The notes below the pieces were generated by a model that searched no databases, was not told the DNA's origin, and saw only the letters and a list, made by a program, of their open reading frames with translations. A stretch of 64,000 nt of DNA from Ciceribacter sp. T2.26MG-112.2 (GTDB lineage: Bacteria > Pseudomonadota > Alphaproteobacteria > Rhizobiales > Rhizobiaceae): positions 62,001-126,000 of the forward strand of contig NZ_UEYQ01000003.1 of NCBI RefSeq assembly GCF_900492205.1, given 5' to 3'. Shown here piece by piece: positions 57,464 through 64,000 of the stretch (its first letter is position 1; each line of letters begins with the position of its first letter). Both the position numbers and the translations under genes were made by a program.

Positions 57464-58963
57464 CTAGGCGGCGTAGCGCGGCCGGTAGTCCTGCGCTGGT
57501 GCGGCGACCGGCATGGTCCGGGAGAGCGTGAAGCGCTGCACCAGATGATTGAGCTCCTGGGAGATCTGCAGGAGCGATTGTGTGGAGGCGTGTGTTTCTT
57601 CCACCATGGCGGCGTTCTGCTGGGTCATCTGGTCCATGCTGTTGATGGCCGTATTGATCTCGGCAATGCCCGCCGACTGCTCCTGGGACGACGTCGTGAT
57701 CGCTGCGATATGCGTGTTGACGGCCTGCACCTGCGTGCCGATCGTCTTGAGGGCCGCGCCCGTCTTGTTGACGAGGCCGACACCCCGGGCCACGTCCTGT
57801 GACGAACGATCGATCAGGACCTTGATCTCCTTTGCCGCGGCCGCCGAACGCTGGGCGAGTTCACGTACTTCCTGGGCGACGACGGCAAAGCCGCGACCGC
57901 TTTCGCCGGCCCGCGCGGCCTCGACCCCGGCATTCAGCGCCAGAAGATTTGTCTGGAACGAGATTTCGTCGATGACGCTGATGATCTGGGTGATCTTCTT
58001 CGATGAGGATTCAATGTCGCCCATGGCCTCGATCGCCTCGTCGACCACGAGACCGGAACGCACGGCTTCGTCGGCCTCGCGGGCTTCCCGCGTGCGTTGC
58101 GCGGTCTGCTGGGCAACCGTGGTGATCTCGTCGAGAGCCGCCGCCGTCTGCTCGAGCGCCGCTGCCTGCTGCTCGGTCCGCCGCGCCATCTCGTCGGTCG
58201 CCCGGGTCAGTTCGCGCGTGTTGGCGGCCGTGCGGGCAGCCTCGCCGGAAATCTCGGCAAAGGCAGCCCCGAGCGTCTGCACGGTGGTATTGAAGTTCAT
58301 ACGCAGTTTGTCGAAGCGCGGCGCCAGTTCACCTTCGACAGTGGCCGTCAGGTCACGGTTGCTGAGCCGCACGAGCGCGGCATCGAGAGCGTCGAGCGCC
58401 ATGTCCTGTTCATGTTCAAGCCTCTGGCGTTCCTCCTCGGCACGCGCCCGCTCTGCGGCCAGGGTGTCGAGATAGACCGATATGGAATAGTCCATGTCCA
58501 GCATGGCCGCCTTTACGATTGTCGTCATGTTCTCGGCCAGGCGCTTTGCCTTGCGCCTCTGGAGAAAACCTCTCATCTCATCGGCGATCAGGGCTTCCAT
58601 GATGCCCTCCAGGACCAGGGCATAGGCACCGATGTACCAGCGAGGCTCGAGCCCCAGCCGCGCATGGGTGCGCCCGATCTTCGACACCGCCTCCACATAC
58701 TGGTCATCCAGCTTGCCGGAACTGATCAGCGACCAGTGCTGCTCCTGCTTCTGTTTGGCATGGGCAATGTGGGCATCACTGGCGAAGAAACGTGCCGTTT
58801 CCCCATGGGATTTCGCCATGCCGTAGAACGCGTCCAGGGCCGGGCCGATGGCCTGCCGGATCAACGGCTGCAGGCTGGCGAGCCGTTGCCTTTCGGCATT
58901 GCCGAGACCGAGGAAATGCAAACGGTCGTGCAGGTGGGCGGTCTGGCGATCAAAGGGGGACAT
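57464..58963 (-). CDS. Globin-coupled methyl-accepting chemotaxis protein (aerotaxis-type)
   Basis: 499 residues, no membrane helix. The N-terminal ~175 residues form a protoglobin/sensor-globin domain: HDRLHFLGLGNAERQRLASL, AIAHAKQKQEQHW with H as likely proximal heme ligand, then RTHARLGLEPRWYIGAYALV. A HAMP-like linker and the MCP signalling hairpin follow: [20 protein letters not shown] and [21 protein letters not shown]. Soluble globin-coupled receptors (HemAT, Aer-like) sense oxygen or other gases. The last residues (APAQDYRPRYAA) do not match a methylase tether. It is an orphan. Confidence 0.9.
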   Translation of the reverse strand: MSPFDRQTAHLHDRLHFLGLGNAERQRLASLQPLIRQAIGPALDAFYGMAKSHGETARFFASDAHIAHAKQKQEQHWSLISSGKLDDQYVEAVSKIGRTHARLGLEPRWYIGAYALVLEGIMEALIADEMRGFLQRRKAKRLAENMTTIVKAAMLDMDYSISVYLDTLAAERARAEEERQRLEHEQDMALDALDAALVRLSNRDLTATVEGELAPRFDKLRMNFNTTVQTLGAAFAEISGEAARTAANTRELTRATDEMARRTEQQAAALEQTAAALDEITTVAQQTAQRTREAREADEAVRSGLVVDEAIEAMGDIESSSKKITQIISVIDEISFQTNLLALNAGVEAARAGESGRGFAVVAQEVRELAQRSAAAAKEIKVLIDRSSQDVARGVGLVNKTGAALKTIGTQVQAVNTHIAAITTSSQEQSAGIAEINTAINSMDQMTQQNAAMVEETHASTQSLLQISQELNHLVQRFTLSRTMPVAAPAQDYRPRYAA

Positions 58964-59290
58964 GTTTATGACCTATAATTAAATTGATATTGGCGGCCGT
59001 GATAGGCTCGTCAGAGGCCGCGGTAAATCACGAGACGCGGCCGTAGCTTCGCCGTGATTAAGGAAGGATGAAGCGGCGAATTGAAACGCGTAAATTAGTT
59101 GGCAATGATCAAAAAAAGCTGTGCCGAAAAGGAACTCGGCATCGACAGCGCCCCCGACCGTTGCCGGCGAAGCGTCTGTTTGTTGAGGCTTTTCAATGAG
59201 GTAATGGGCGCGACAGGCTTATCCGGGCGTTGTCCACGGCCGCACCCTTTCAGGCGTCGCGCATTGGCCGTCAGCGGAGGCTGACCGGGA
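58964..59290. other. Intergenic gap without recognised gene
   Basis: 327 bases. A 61-codon open frame at 59099-59284 has no family resemblance or convincing ribosome site. GGCCG and CGGCC repeats near 58993-59044 may fold. No clear promoter. Confidence 0.5.
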
Positions 59291-59872
59291 TCACGCTTCG
59301 GTTTCAGAGGCGGGCGCGGTCTCGACCTGGCGAACCGGGCGTTCGCTCGGATCGCGGCCGATTTCGGCCTTGAGCGAAATCAGGTCGATGAAATGGTCCG
59401 ACTGCCGGCGCAGGTCGTCGGCGATCATCGGCGGCTGGGTCGCCATGGTCGAGACGACCGAGACCTTGCGGCCCTTGCGCTGCAATGCCTCGACCAGGGT
59501 GGTGAAATCGCCGTCGCCGGAGAAGATGACCAGATGGTCGACCGTCTCGGACTGTTCCATGGCGTCGATCGCCAATTCAATGTCCATGTTGCCCTTGACC
59601 TTGCGGCGGCCCATCGAGTCGGTGAACTCCTTCGCCGGCTTGGTGATGACCTTGTAGCCGTTATAGTCGAGCCAATCGATCAGGGGGCGGATCGAGGAAT
59701 ATTCCTGATCCTCGATCAGTGCGGTGTAGTAGTAGGCGCGTAGCAGATAGCCGCGTTTCTGGAACGCCTTCAGCAATTTACGATAGTCGATGTCGAAGCC
59801 GAGGCTCTTCGATGCCGCATAGAGGTTCGCGCCGTCGATGAAGAGTGCGATTTTTTCCCGAGGATCAAACAT
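59291..59872 (-). CDS. NYN-domain/LabA-type PIN-like nuclease
   Basis: 193 residues from ATG 59872 (AAGGA upstream). KIALFIDGANLYAASKSLG (first Asp), ALIEDQEYSSIRPLIDWLDY, KVKGNMDIELAIDAMEQS and VDHLVIFSGDGDFTTLVEAL (D-G-D-F metal site), then GRKVSVVST and ADDLRRQSDHFIDL define the NYN/DUF88 family. Four acidic residues for a metal-dependent RNase site are present. A low-complexity acidic tail ends the protein. It is divergent from rpoZ, an order conserved in rhizobia. It probably acts on RNA; the substrate is unknown. Confidence 0.88.
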   Translation of the reverse strand: MFDPREKIALFIDGANLYAASKSLGFDIDYRKLLKAFQKRGYLLRAYYYTALIEDQEYSSIRPLIDWLDYNGYKVITKPAKEFTDSMGRRKVKGNMDIELAIDAMEQSETVDHLVIFSGDGDFTTLVEALQRKGRKVSVVSTMATQPPMIADDLRRQSDHFIDLISLKAEIGRDPSERPVRQVETAPASETEA

Positions 59873-60000
59873 CGTGCCAAATTCCTTTGTCGGAAATACA
59901 GAACTAGTGATAAAAGACAATCAAAACAAAACCTTGCCTTTTCACTCATGAATAGTCCACTTAAATTATGAAATATTCATATACGATTTATCTAGGGCAG

Positions 60001-60015
60001 GGAATATCATATTCC
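60001..60015. promoter_or_regulatory. 15-bp perfect palindrome in the NYN-rpoZ spacer
   Basis: GGAATAT-C-ATATTCC, 7+1+7. It lies about 130 bases from the NYN start and 157 bases from rpoZ, in an A+T-rich stretch. Possible operator or cruciform-forming site. Confidence 0.45.
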
Positions 60016-60102
60016 AAGCACGCAGAGGTTGAAATAGGCCGGTCCGGCGGTGATTTTTTGCCCGGCGGTCCCGGTGTGGACGACGCTTCGGTGACGAAAA
60101 AC

Positions 60103-60131
60103 TTGAAATTGCCTTCCATTGATTGTATCGG
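60103..60131 (+). promoter_or_regulatory. Candidate rpoZ promoter
   Basis: TTGAAA, 17-base spacer, TATCGG, 41 bases before the rpoZ start codon. Confidence 0.45.
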
Positions 60132-60171
60132 GCTGCTAAATCCTTAAATTCCCGAGCGCAAAGGACAGGCA

Positions 60172-60573
60172 ATGGCCCGTGTCACCGTTGAAGACTGCAT
60201 CGACAAAGTAGATAACCGCTTCGAGCTCGTTCTGCTCGCCAGCCATCGCGCCCGCCAGATCTCGCAGGGCGCGCCGATCACGGTCGATCGCGACAAGGAC
60301 AAGAACCCGGTGGTGGCTCTGCGCGAGATTGCCGACGAGACGCTCTCGCCCGGCGACCTCAAGGAAGACCTGATCCATTCGCTGCAGAAGCATGTCGAGG
60401 TCGACGAGCCGGAGCAGGATACGGGCACCCTCATCGGCGCCGGCGCGGTTGCCGCCAAGAGCGACGACGAGGATGAAATGCCGGAGGCCGTCAGCTTCGA
60501 CCAGATGTCGGAAGAAGATCTTCTGGCCGGTATCGAAGGACTTGTTCCGCCGGAAAAGAGCGACGATTACTAA
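60172..60573 (+). CDS. rpoZ: RNA polymerase omega subunit
   Basis: 133 residues, longer than E. coli omega (91) but usual for rhizobia. [27 protein letters not shown], then [11 protein letters not shown] are the conserved core ([15 protein letters not shown]), followed by [17 protein letters not shown] and an acidic tail. Binds beta-prime to stabilise polymerase and, in many bacteria, forms part of a ppGpp site. ATG 60172 follows AAAGGACAGGCA. The next gene makes ppGpp, so the two are functionally and physically linked. Confidence 0.97.
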   Translation: MARVTVEDCIDKVDNRFELVLLASHRARQISQGAPITVDRDKDKNPVVALREIADETLSPGDLKEDLIHSLQKHVEVDEPEQDTGTLIGAGAVAAKSDDEDEMPEAVSFDQMSEEDLLAGIEGLVPPEKSDDY

Positions 60574-60667
60574 TCGTCAAGCAATAGGGCTTTAAAGTCT
60601 CGGAAACCCGCCGTTGTGCGCCAATCCCTGTCGATTGGCGCGCTTTTCGTTTATGGAGCACCTGGGC

Positions 60668-62890
60668 ATGATGCGGCAATACGAGCTCGTCGAGCGGGTT
60701 CAGAAATACAAGCCCGATGCCAACGAAGCTCTGCTCAACAAAGCCTATGTCTATGCCATGCAGAAGCATGGCAAGCAGACGCGTGCCAGTGGCGACCCTT
60801 ACATTTCCCACCCGCTCGAAGTCGCCGCCATCCTGACCGACATGCATCTCGACGAGTCGACCATCGCGGTGGCGCTGCTGCACGACACGATCGAGGATAC
60901 CTCCGCGACGCGGCAGGAAATCGACGAACTGTTCGGCGAGGACATCGGCCGTCTGGTCGAGGGGCTGACCAAGCTGAAAAAGCTCGACCTCGTGTCGAAG
61001 AAGGCCAAGCAGGCGGAAAACCTGCGCAAGCTGCTGCTGGCGATCTCCGACGACGTGCGTGTCCTTCTGGTCAAATTGGCCGATCGCCTGCACAATATGC
61101 GCACGCTCGAGCACATGCGCGACGACAAGCGCGCCCGCATTTCCGAGGAGACGATGGAAATCTATGCGCCGCTCGCCGGTCGCATGGGCATGCAGGACAT
61201 GCGCGACGAGCTGGAAGACCTGTCCTTCCGCTACATCAATCCGGAAGCCTACGAGACCGTCACGCAGCGGCTCGCCGAGCTCTCCCAGCGCAATGAAGGC
61301 CTGGTCAAGAAGATCGAGGACGAATTGCGCGAACTGCTGGTCGCCAACGGACTGCTGAACGCCTGGGTCAAGGGGCGCCAGAAGCAGCCCTATTCGGTCT
61401 TCCGCAAGATGCAGTCGAAGTCGCTGTCCTTCGAACAGCTCTCCGACGTCTACGGTTTCCGCATCATCGTCGACGATATTCCGTCCTGCTACCGCGCGCT
61501 CGGGATCGTCCACACCCGCTGGCGTGTCGTGCCGGGTCGGTTCAAGGACTATATCTCGACGCCCAAGCAGAACGACTATCGTTCGATCCACACGACCATC
61601 GTCGGTCCGTCACGTCAGCGCATCGAGCTGCAGATCCGCACCAAGCGCATGCACGAGATCGCCGAATACGGCATTGCCGCGCATGCGCTCTACAAGGATG
61701 GCGAGGGCGGGGGCGACGGCGAACTTCTGTCGCGCGAGAGCAATGCCTATTCGTGGCTGCGCCATACGATCGAGGCCCTGGCCGAGGGCGACAGCCCGGA
61801 GGAGTTCCTCGAGCATACCAAGCTCGAGCTTTTCCAGGACCAGGTCTTCTGCTTCACGCCGAAGGGCAAGCTGATCGCGCTTCCGCGCGGCGCGACCCCG
61901 ATCGATTTCGCCTATGCCGTCCACACCAATATCGGCGACACCACGGTCGGCGCCAAGATCAACGGTTCGATCATGCCGCTGGTCACCCGCCTGTCGAATG
62001 GCGACGAGGTCGAGATCATCCGCTCCGGCGTCCAGGTACCGCCGGCGGCCTGGGAGGAGATCGTCGTCACCGGCAAGGCCCGTGCCGCGATCCGGCGCGC
62101 CACGCGCATGGCGATCCGCAAGCAGTATGCCGGCCTTGGCCATCGCATCCTCGAGCGAACCTTCGAGCGCGCCGGCAAGATCTTTTCGCGCGACGGCCTG
62201 CGGCCGGTCCTGCACCGTCTCGGCCAACGCGACGTCGAGGATGCCATTGCCGCCGTCGGTCGCGGCGAACTGTCGTCGATCGACGTCCTGCGCGCCGTCT
62301 ATCCCGACTACCAGGATGAACGGGTCACGGTGAAGCCTTCGAGCGACGAAGGCTGGTTCGCGATGAACAGTGCCAATGGCATGGTCTTCAAGATCCCCGG
62401 CAAGGCGCGCCCCGTCGAGGGCGACGCGGCCGACGGCGAGGAGCGACTGCCGATCCGCGGCCTGGGCGGCAATGCAAGCGTGCATTTCGGGCCGGCCGGC
62501 GCCGTGCCCGGCGATCGCATCGTCGGCATCATGGAGGACGGCAAGGGGATCACCATCTACCCGATCCAGGCGTCCGCCCTGCAAAAGTTCGACGACGAGC
62601 CGGAACGCTGGATCGATGTGCGCTGGGATCTCGACGAGGCCAACAAGTCGCGCTTCATGGCCCGTATCCTGATCAACGCGATCAACGAACCGGGGACGCT
62701 GGCAACGGTGGCACAGACGGTGGCGCGGCTCGACATCAATATCCGCACCCTGTCGATGATGCGGGTCGCCACCGACTTTACCGAGATGGCGATCGATGTC
62801 GAAGTCTGGGACCTGCGCCAACTCAACCAGTTGCTGGTCGAGATGAAGGAACTGGACTGCATCTCGACCGTCAAGCGGGTTTACGACTGA
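60668..62890 (+). CDS. rel: Bifunctional (p)ppGpp synthetase/hydrolase
   Basis: 740 residues from ATG 60668 (GGAG 9 bases upstream); ATG 60671 and 60653 are alternatives. HD hydrolase domain: YISHPLEVAAILTDMHLDE, LLHDTIEDT (HD), and VKLADRLHNMRTL. Synthetase domain: KPYSVFRKMQSKSLSFEQL-like stretch (here KQPYS), YGFRIIVDD, PKQNDYRSIHTTIVGP and ELQIRTKRMHEIAEYGIAAH. TGS domain CFTPKGKLIALPRGATPIDFAY, and a C-terminal ACT domain ending the protein. It makes and degrades the stringent-response alarmone on the ribosome. Rhizobia have this single long Rel, linked to rpoZ. Confidence 0.96.
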   Translation: MMRQYELVERVQKYKPDANEALLNKAYVYAMQKHGKQTRASGDPYISHPLEVAAILTDMHLDESTIAVALLHDTIEDTSATRQEIDELFGEDIGRLVEGLTKLKKLDLVSKKAKQAENLRKLLLAISDDVRVLLVKLADRLHNMRTLEHMRDDKRARISEETMEIYAPLAGRMGMQDMRDELEDLSFRYINPEAYETVTQRLAELSQRNEGLVKKIEDELRELLVANGLLNAWVKGRQKQPYSVFRKMQSKSLSFEQLSDVYGFRIIVDDIPSCYRALGIVHTRWRVVPGRFKDYISTPKQNDYRSIHTTIVGPSRQRIELQIRTKRMHEIAEYGIAAHALYKDGEGGGDGELLSRESNAYSWLRHTIEALAEGDSPEEFLEHTKLELFQDQVFCFTPKGKLIALPRGATPIDFAYAVHTNIGDTTVGAKINGSIMPLVTRLSNGDEVEIIRSGVQVPPAAWEEIVVTGKARAAIRRATRMAIRKQYAGLGHRILERTFERAGKIFSRDGLRPVLHRLGQRDVEDAIAAVGRGELSSIDVLRAVYPDYQDERVTVKPSSDEGWFAMNSANGMVFKIPGKARPVEGDAADGEERLPIRGLGGNASVHFGPAGAVPGDRIVGIMEDGKGITIYPIQASALQKFDDEPERWIDVRWDLDEANKSRFMARILINAINEPGTLATVAQTVARLDINIRTLSMMRVATDFTEMAIDVEVWDLRQLNQLLVEMKELDCISTVKRVYD

Positions 62891-63033
62891 CGGGGCCGCA
62901 TCGTCCCCGCGATGGGGCAATGAAGACGAGGCCAATTGATTGTCCGTCGCCAATGCTTCACTCTGACCATGCGCTGTGGAGTGCCGTGAATACGGTTCAC
63001 TCAGCAGCGAAGTCCTTGCGAGGAGTGGCAGCC

Positions 63034-63594
63034 GTGATCAAGGTGTTCTCCGTCTTGCTTTTGGTCTTGCTGGCCGAACCCTTTTCCGGCTGGATCGCTC
63101 ATGCCGGCGACGTCGAGCAGCGGTTTCTCTATGGCCGCGTCCTTCAAGACCGGGAACTTGGTTGGGCCTGTTATTCAAGGCGATACGATCCCGCTCATTT
63201 GCGCAGCCATCCCGGCCAGAACGTCTCGGAAATAGCCATGCTCGCCTATCGTCCGGACTGGCCGGGCGCGGGGGCGAGCATCCTCAACTTCAAGGCCCGG
63301 TTCCGGGACGGAGGATTGGCCGAATTCTCGGGAGAGTGCAAAGAGGGTCGAGGTGATGTGCTGGCCTGCGGCATGGAATGTGATGGTGGCCCCTTTGCCC
63401 TCAGGAAGGCCGGGGGAGGGGCCATCATGGTCGACATGCCCGCCCCACCGAGCCTTTGCAACGACGGGGAGGGGGCGGATTTTGCCGCCGATGACAAGCT
63501 CTTCCGCCTCGATCGGACGGATTTGGCCGATTGCCGGGATCTGATCTGGGACGACGAGATCCGTCCGCGTCTGCTCCGGGCTGCCGGGCAGTAG
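63034..63594 (+). CDS. Secreted hypothetical protein
   Basis: 186 residues from GTG 63034, chosen because GAGGAG lies 8 bases upstream and a signal peptide starts here (VIKVFSVLLLVLLAEPFSG, then WIAHAGDVE). The mature part is beta-rich with five or more cysteines (LGWACYSR, FSGECKEGRG, LACGMECDGG, PPSLCND, LADCRDL), suggesting disulfides in the periplasm. The pattern CGMECDGGPF with FRLDRTDLADCR is found in a family of uncharacterised alphaproteobacterial proteins. Function unknown. It follows rel but has a 143-base gap. Confidence 0.65.
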   Translation: MIKVFSVLLLVLLAEPFSGWIAHAGDVEQRFLYGRVLQDRELGWACYSRRYDPAHLRSHPGQNVSEIAMLAYRPDWPGAGASILNFKARFRDGGLAEFSGECKEGRGDVLACGMECDGGPFALRKAGGGAIMVDMPAPPSLCNDGEGADFAADDKLFRLDRTDLADCRDLIWDDEIRPRLLRAAGQ

Positions 63595-63626
63595 GCTGGC
63601 CAGCCATTAACGTGGTTTACGGTGAT

Positions 63627-63641
63627 TTAAGCCTTCCTTAA
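63627..63641. promoter_or_regulatory. CtrA-like binding site
   Basis: TTAA-GCCTTCC-TTAA, matching TTAA-N7-TTAA, about 110 bases before the DUF3563 gene. Binding is inferred. Confidence 0.5.
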
Positions 63642-63715
63642 GCCGGCATGCAAAGGCCGCATGCCTGCGTTCCTCTTTCGGATCTGGTCGTTTGTGCGCT
63701 GCACAATTATATTCA

Positions 63716-63741
63716 CCTCAGATAAGAGAAATGATCTGAGG
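63716..63741 (+). promoter_or_regulatory. Hairpin covering the ribosome site of the DUF3563 gene
   Basis: CCTCAGAT (63716-63723) pairs perfectly with ATCTGAGG (63734-63741) around a 10-base loop. The 3' arm contains GAGG, the ribosome-binding sequence for ATG 63751. Folding would hide it, so translation is probably regulated. Confidence 0.6.
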
Positions 63742-63750
63742 AAACGAAAA

Positions 63751-63903
63751 ATGTTCAAGCCCCTTCGCAAGATTGCCAACGCCCTTCGCGTTCCCACCTC
63801 CACCGAACGCGAAATGGCCTATCTCAACGGCGCCCGCGACATGGTCGACCTGGAATTCCGCCAGCGCGAAATCGAGCGCGGCCTGTTCCGCAGCCGCTTC
63901 TGA
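63751..63903 (+). CDS. DUF3563-family microprotein
   Basis: 50 residues: MFKPLRKIANALRVPTSTER, then EMAYLNGARDMVDLEFRQRE and IERGLFRSRF. The basic amphipathic N-terminus, conserved E-M-A-Y-L-N-x-(A/S) and D-L-E-x-R-Q-R-E-I-(E/D)-R-G-x-F match DUF3563, a family of tiny helical proteins frequent in rhizobia, often several per genome. GAGG nine bases before the ATG is its ribosome site and is sequestered by a hairpin. Function unknown. Confidence 0.8.
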   Translation: MFKPLRKIANALRVPTSTEREMAYLNGARDMVDLEFRQREIERGLFRSRF

Positions 63904-64000
63904 TCGCGGACGCGACCCACGGTGGTGCGCAGGGTTCTTGCGCACCGTTGCGAATGTCTGCGGACGATTTTCGCCCGCCTGACTTGTCGGAAGATGGGGG

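Noticed and set aside
59099..59284. 61-codon open frame.
   Set aside because: No family resemblance or ribosome site; unconserved-looking composition.

Overview
The window looks like a chromosomal segment of a Rhizobiaceae alphaproteobacterium (Rhizobium / Sinorhizobium / Agrobacterium / Shinella group). The support is high G+C coding DNA with short Shine-Dalgarno leaders, RopA-type porins and an Omp25/RopB-type barrel, a complete frc-type fructose ABC cluster, the slt-dapA-smpB and NYN-rpoZ-rel blocks, CtrA-like TTAA-N7-TTAA boxes, and mosaic palindromic intergenic repeats. No plasmid, phage or intact transposon is present. The genus is an inference from family content.

Layout. 1-3250: a cut uracil-DNA glycosylase, a repeat-rich spacer, and an Hsp70-type ATPase gene bracketed by two inverted ~172-bp mosaic repeats. 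3279-7536: two tandem paralogous mini membrane proteins, an SDR-fold protein, an ABM monooxygenase/AraC pair and a GlcD-type flavoprotein. 7690-10913: ETF:ubiquinone oxidoreductase behind a promoter with an embedded palindrome, then a branched-chain aminotransferase. 10942-18417: DoxX, an L,D-transpeptidase with a CtrA-like box, a divergent EamA/Lrp pair, a ParDE module, a divergent MDR reductase/HxlR pair, an MFS exporter and a lipid-kinase-like protein. 18438-24058: frcR with an overlapping RbsD/FucU gene, divergent from frcBCAK. 24082-30426: an outer-membrane barrel, a divergent gamma-glutamylputrescine-synthetase-like/transaminase pair, an orphan immunity-like gene, a YqjI-like PadR with DUF2218, and OsmC.

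30444-44906: a lipid-linked sugar GT2 + GT39 pair divergent from an LPG-synthase-type flippase, AMP nucleosidase with an apparently leaderless promoter, two tiny envelope proteins, a GST, DUF2147, a Sel1-type protein, a HisC-like aminotransferase, two PilZ proteins, a NosD-like beta-helix protein, a host-attachment family protein, a Glyoxalase_8-type protein and a ferredoxin-reductase-type flavoprotein. 44907-46716 is a lower-G+C insert with one uncharacterised gene and one frame-disrupted gene. 46717-52081 holds a Cache chemoreceptor and two ~90% identical porin genes as a large inverted repeat around tRNA-Ser(GCT). 52188-64000 is core: hydrolase, lytic transglycosylase, dapA, smpB, a DUF3830-type gene, a globin-coupled chemoreceptor, an NYN protein, rpoZ, the bifunctional (p)ppGpp enzyme, a secreted protein and a DUF3563 microprotein.

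How it fits together. Several units pair a catabolic or detoxification module with its own divergent regulator (FrcR/frcBCAK, EamA/Lrp, MDR/HxlR, PadR/DUF2218), and most have a symmetric DNA element in the shared promoter. Envelope functions recur: porins, barrel, L,D-transpeptidase, lytic transglycosylase, glycosyltransferases, flippase and small membrane proteins. I see no clear candidate for a wholly new multi-gene system. The most unusual features are the inverted porin repeat around a tRNA, the mirror-image repeats around the Hsp70 gene, the structured 64-nt element at 37482-37545, the low-G+C immunity-like insert, and the ribosome-site hairpin before the DUF3563 gene.
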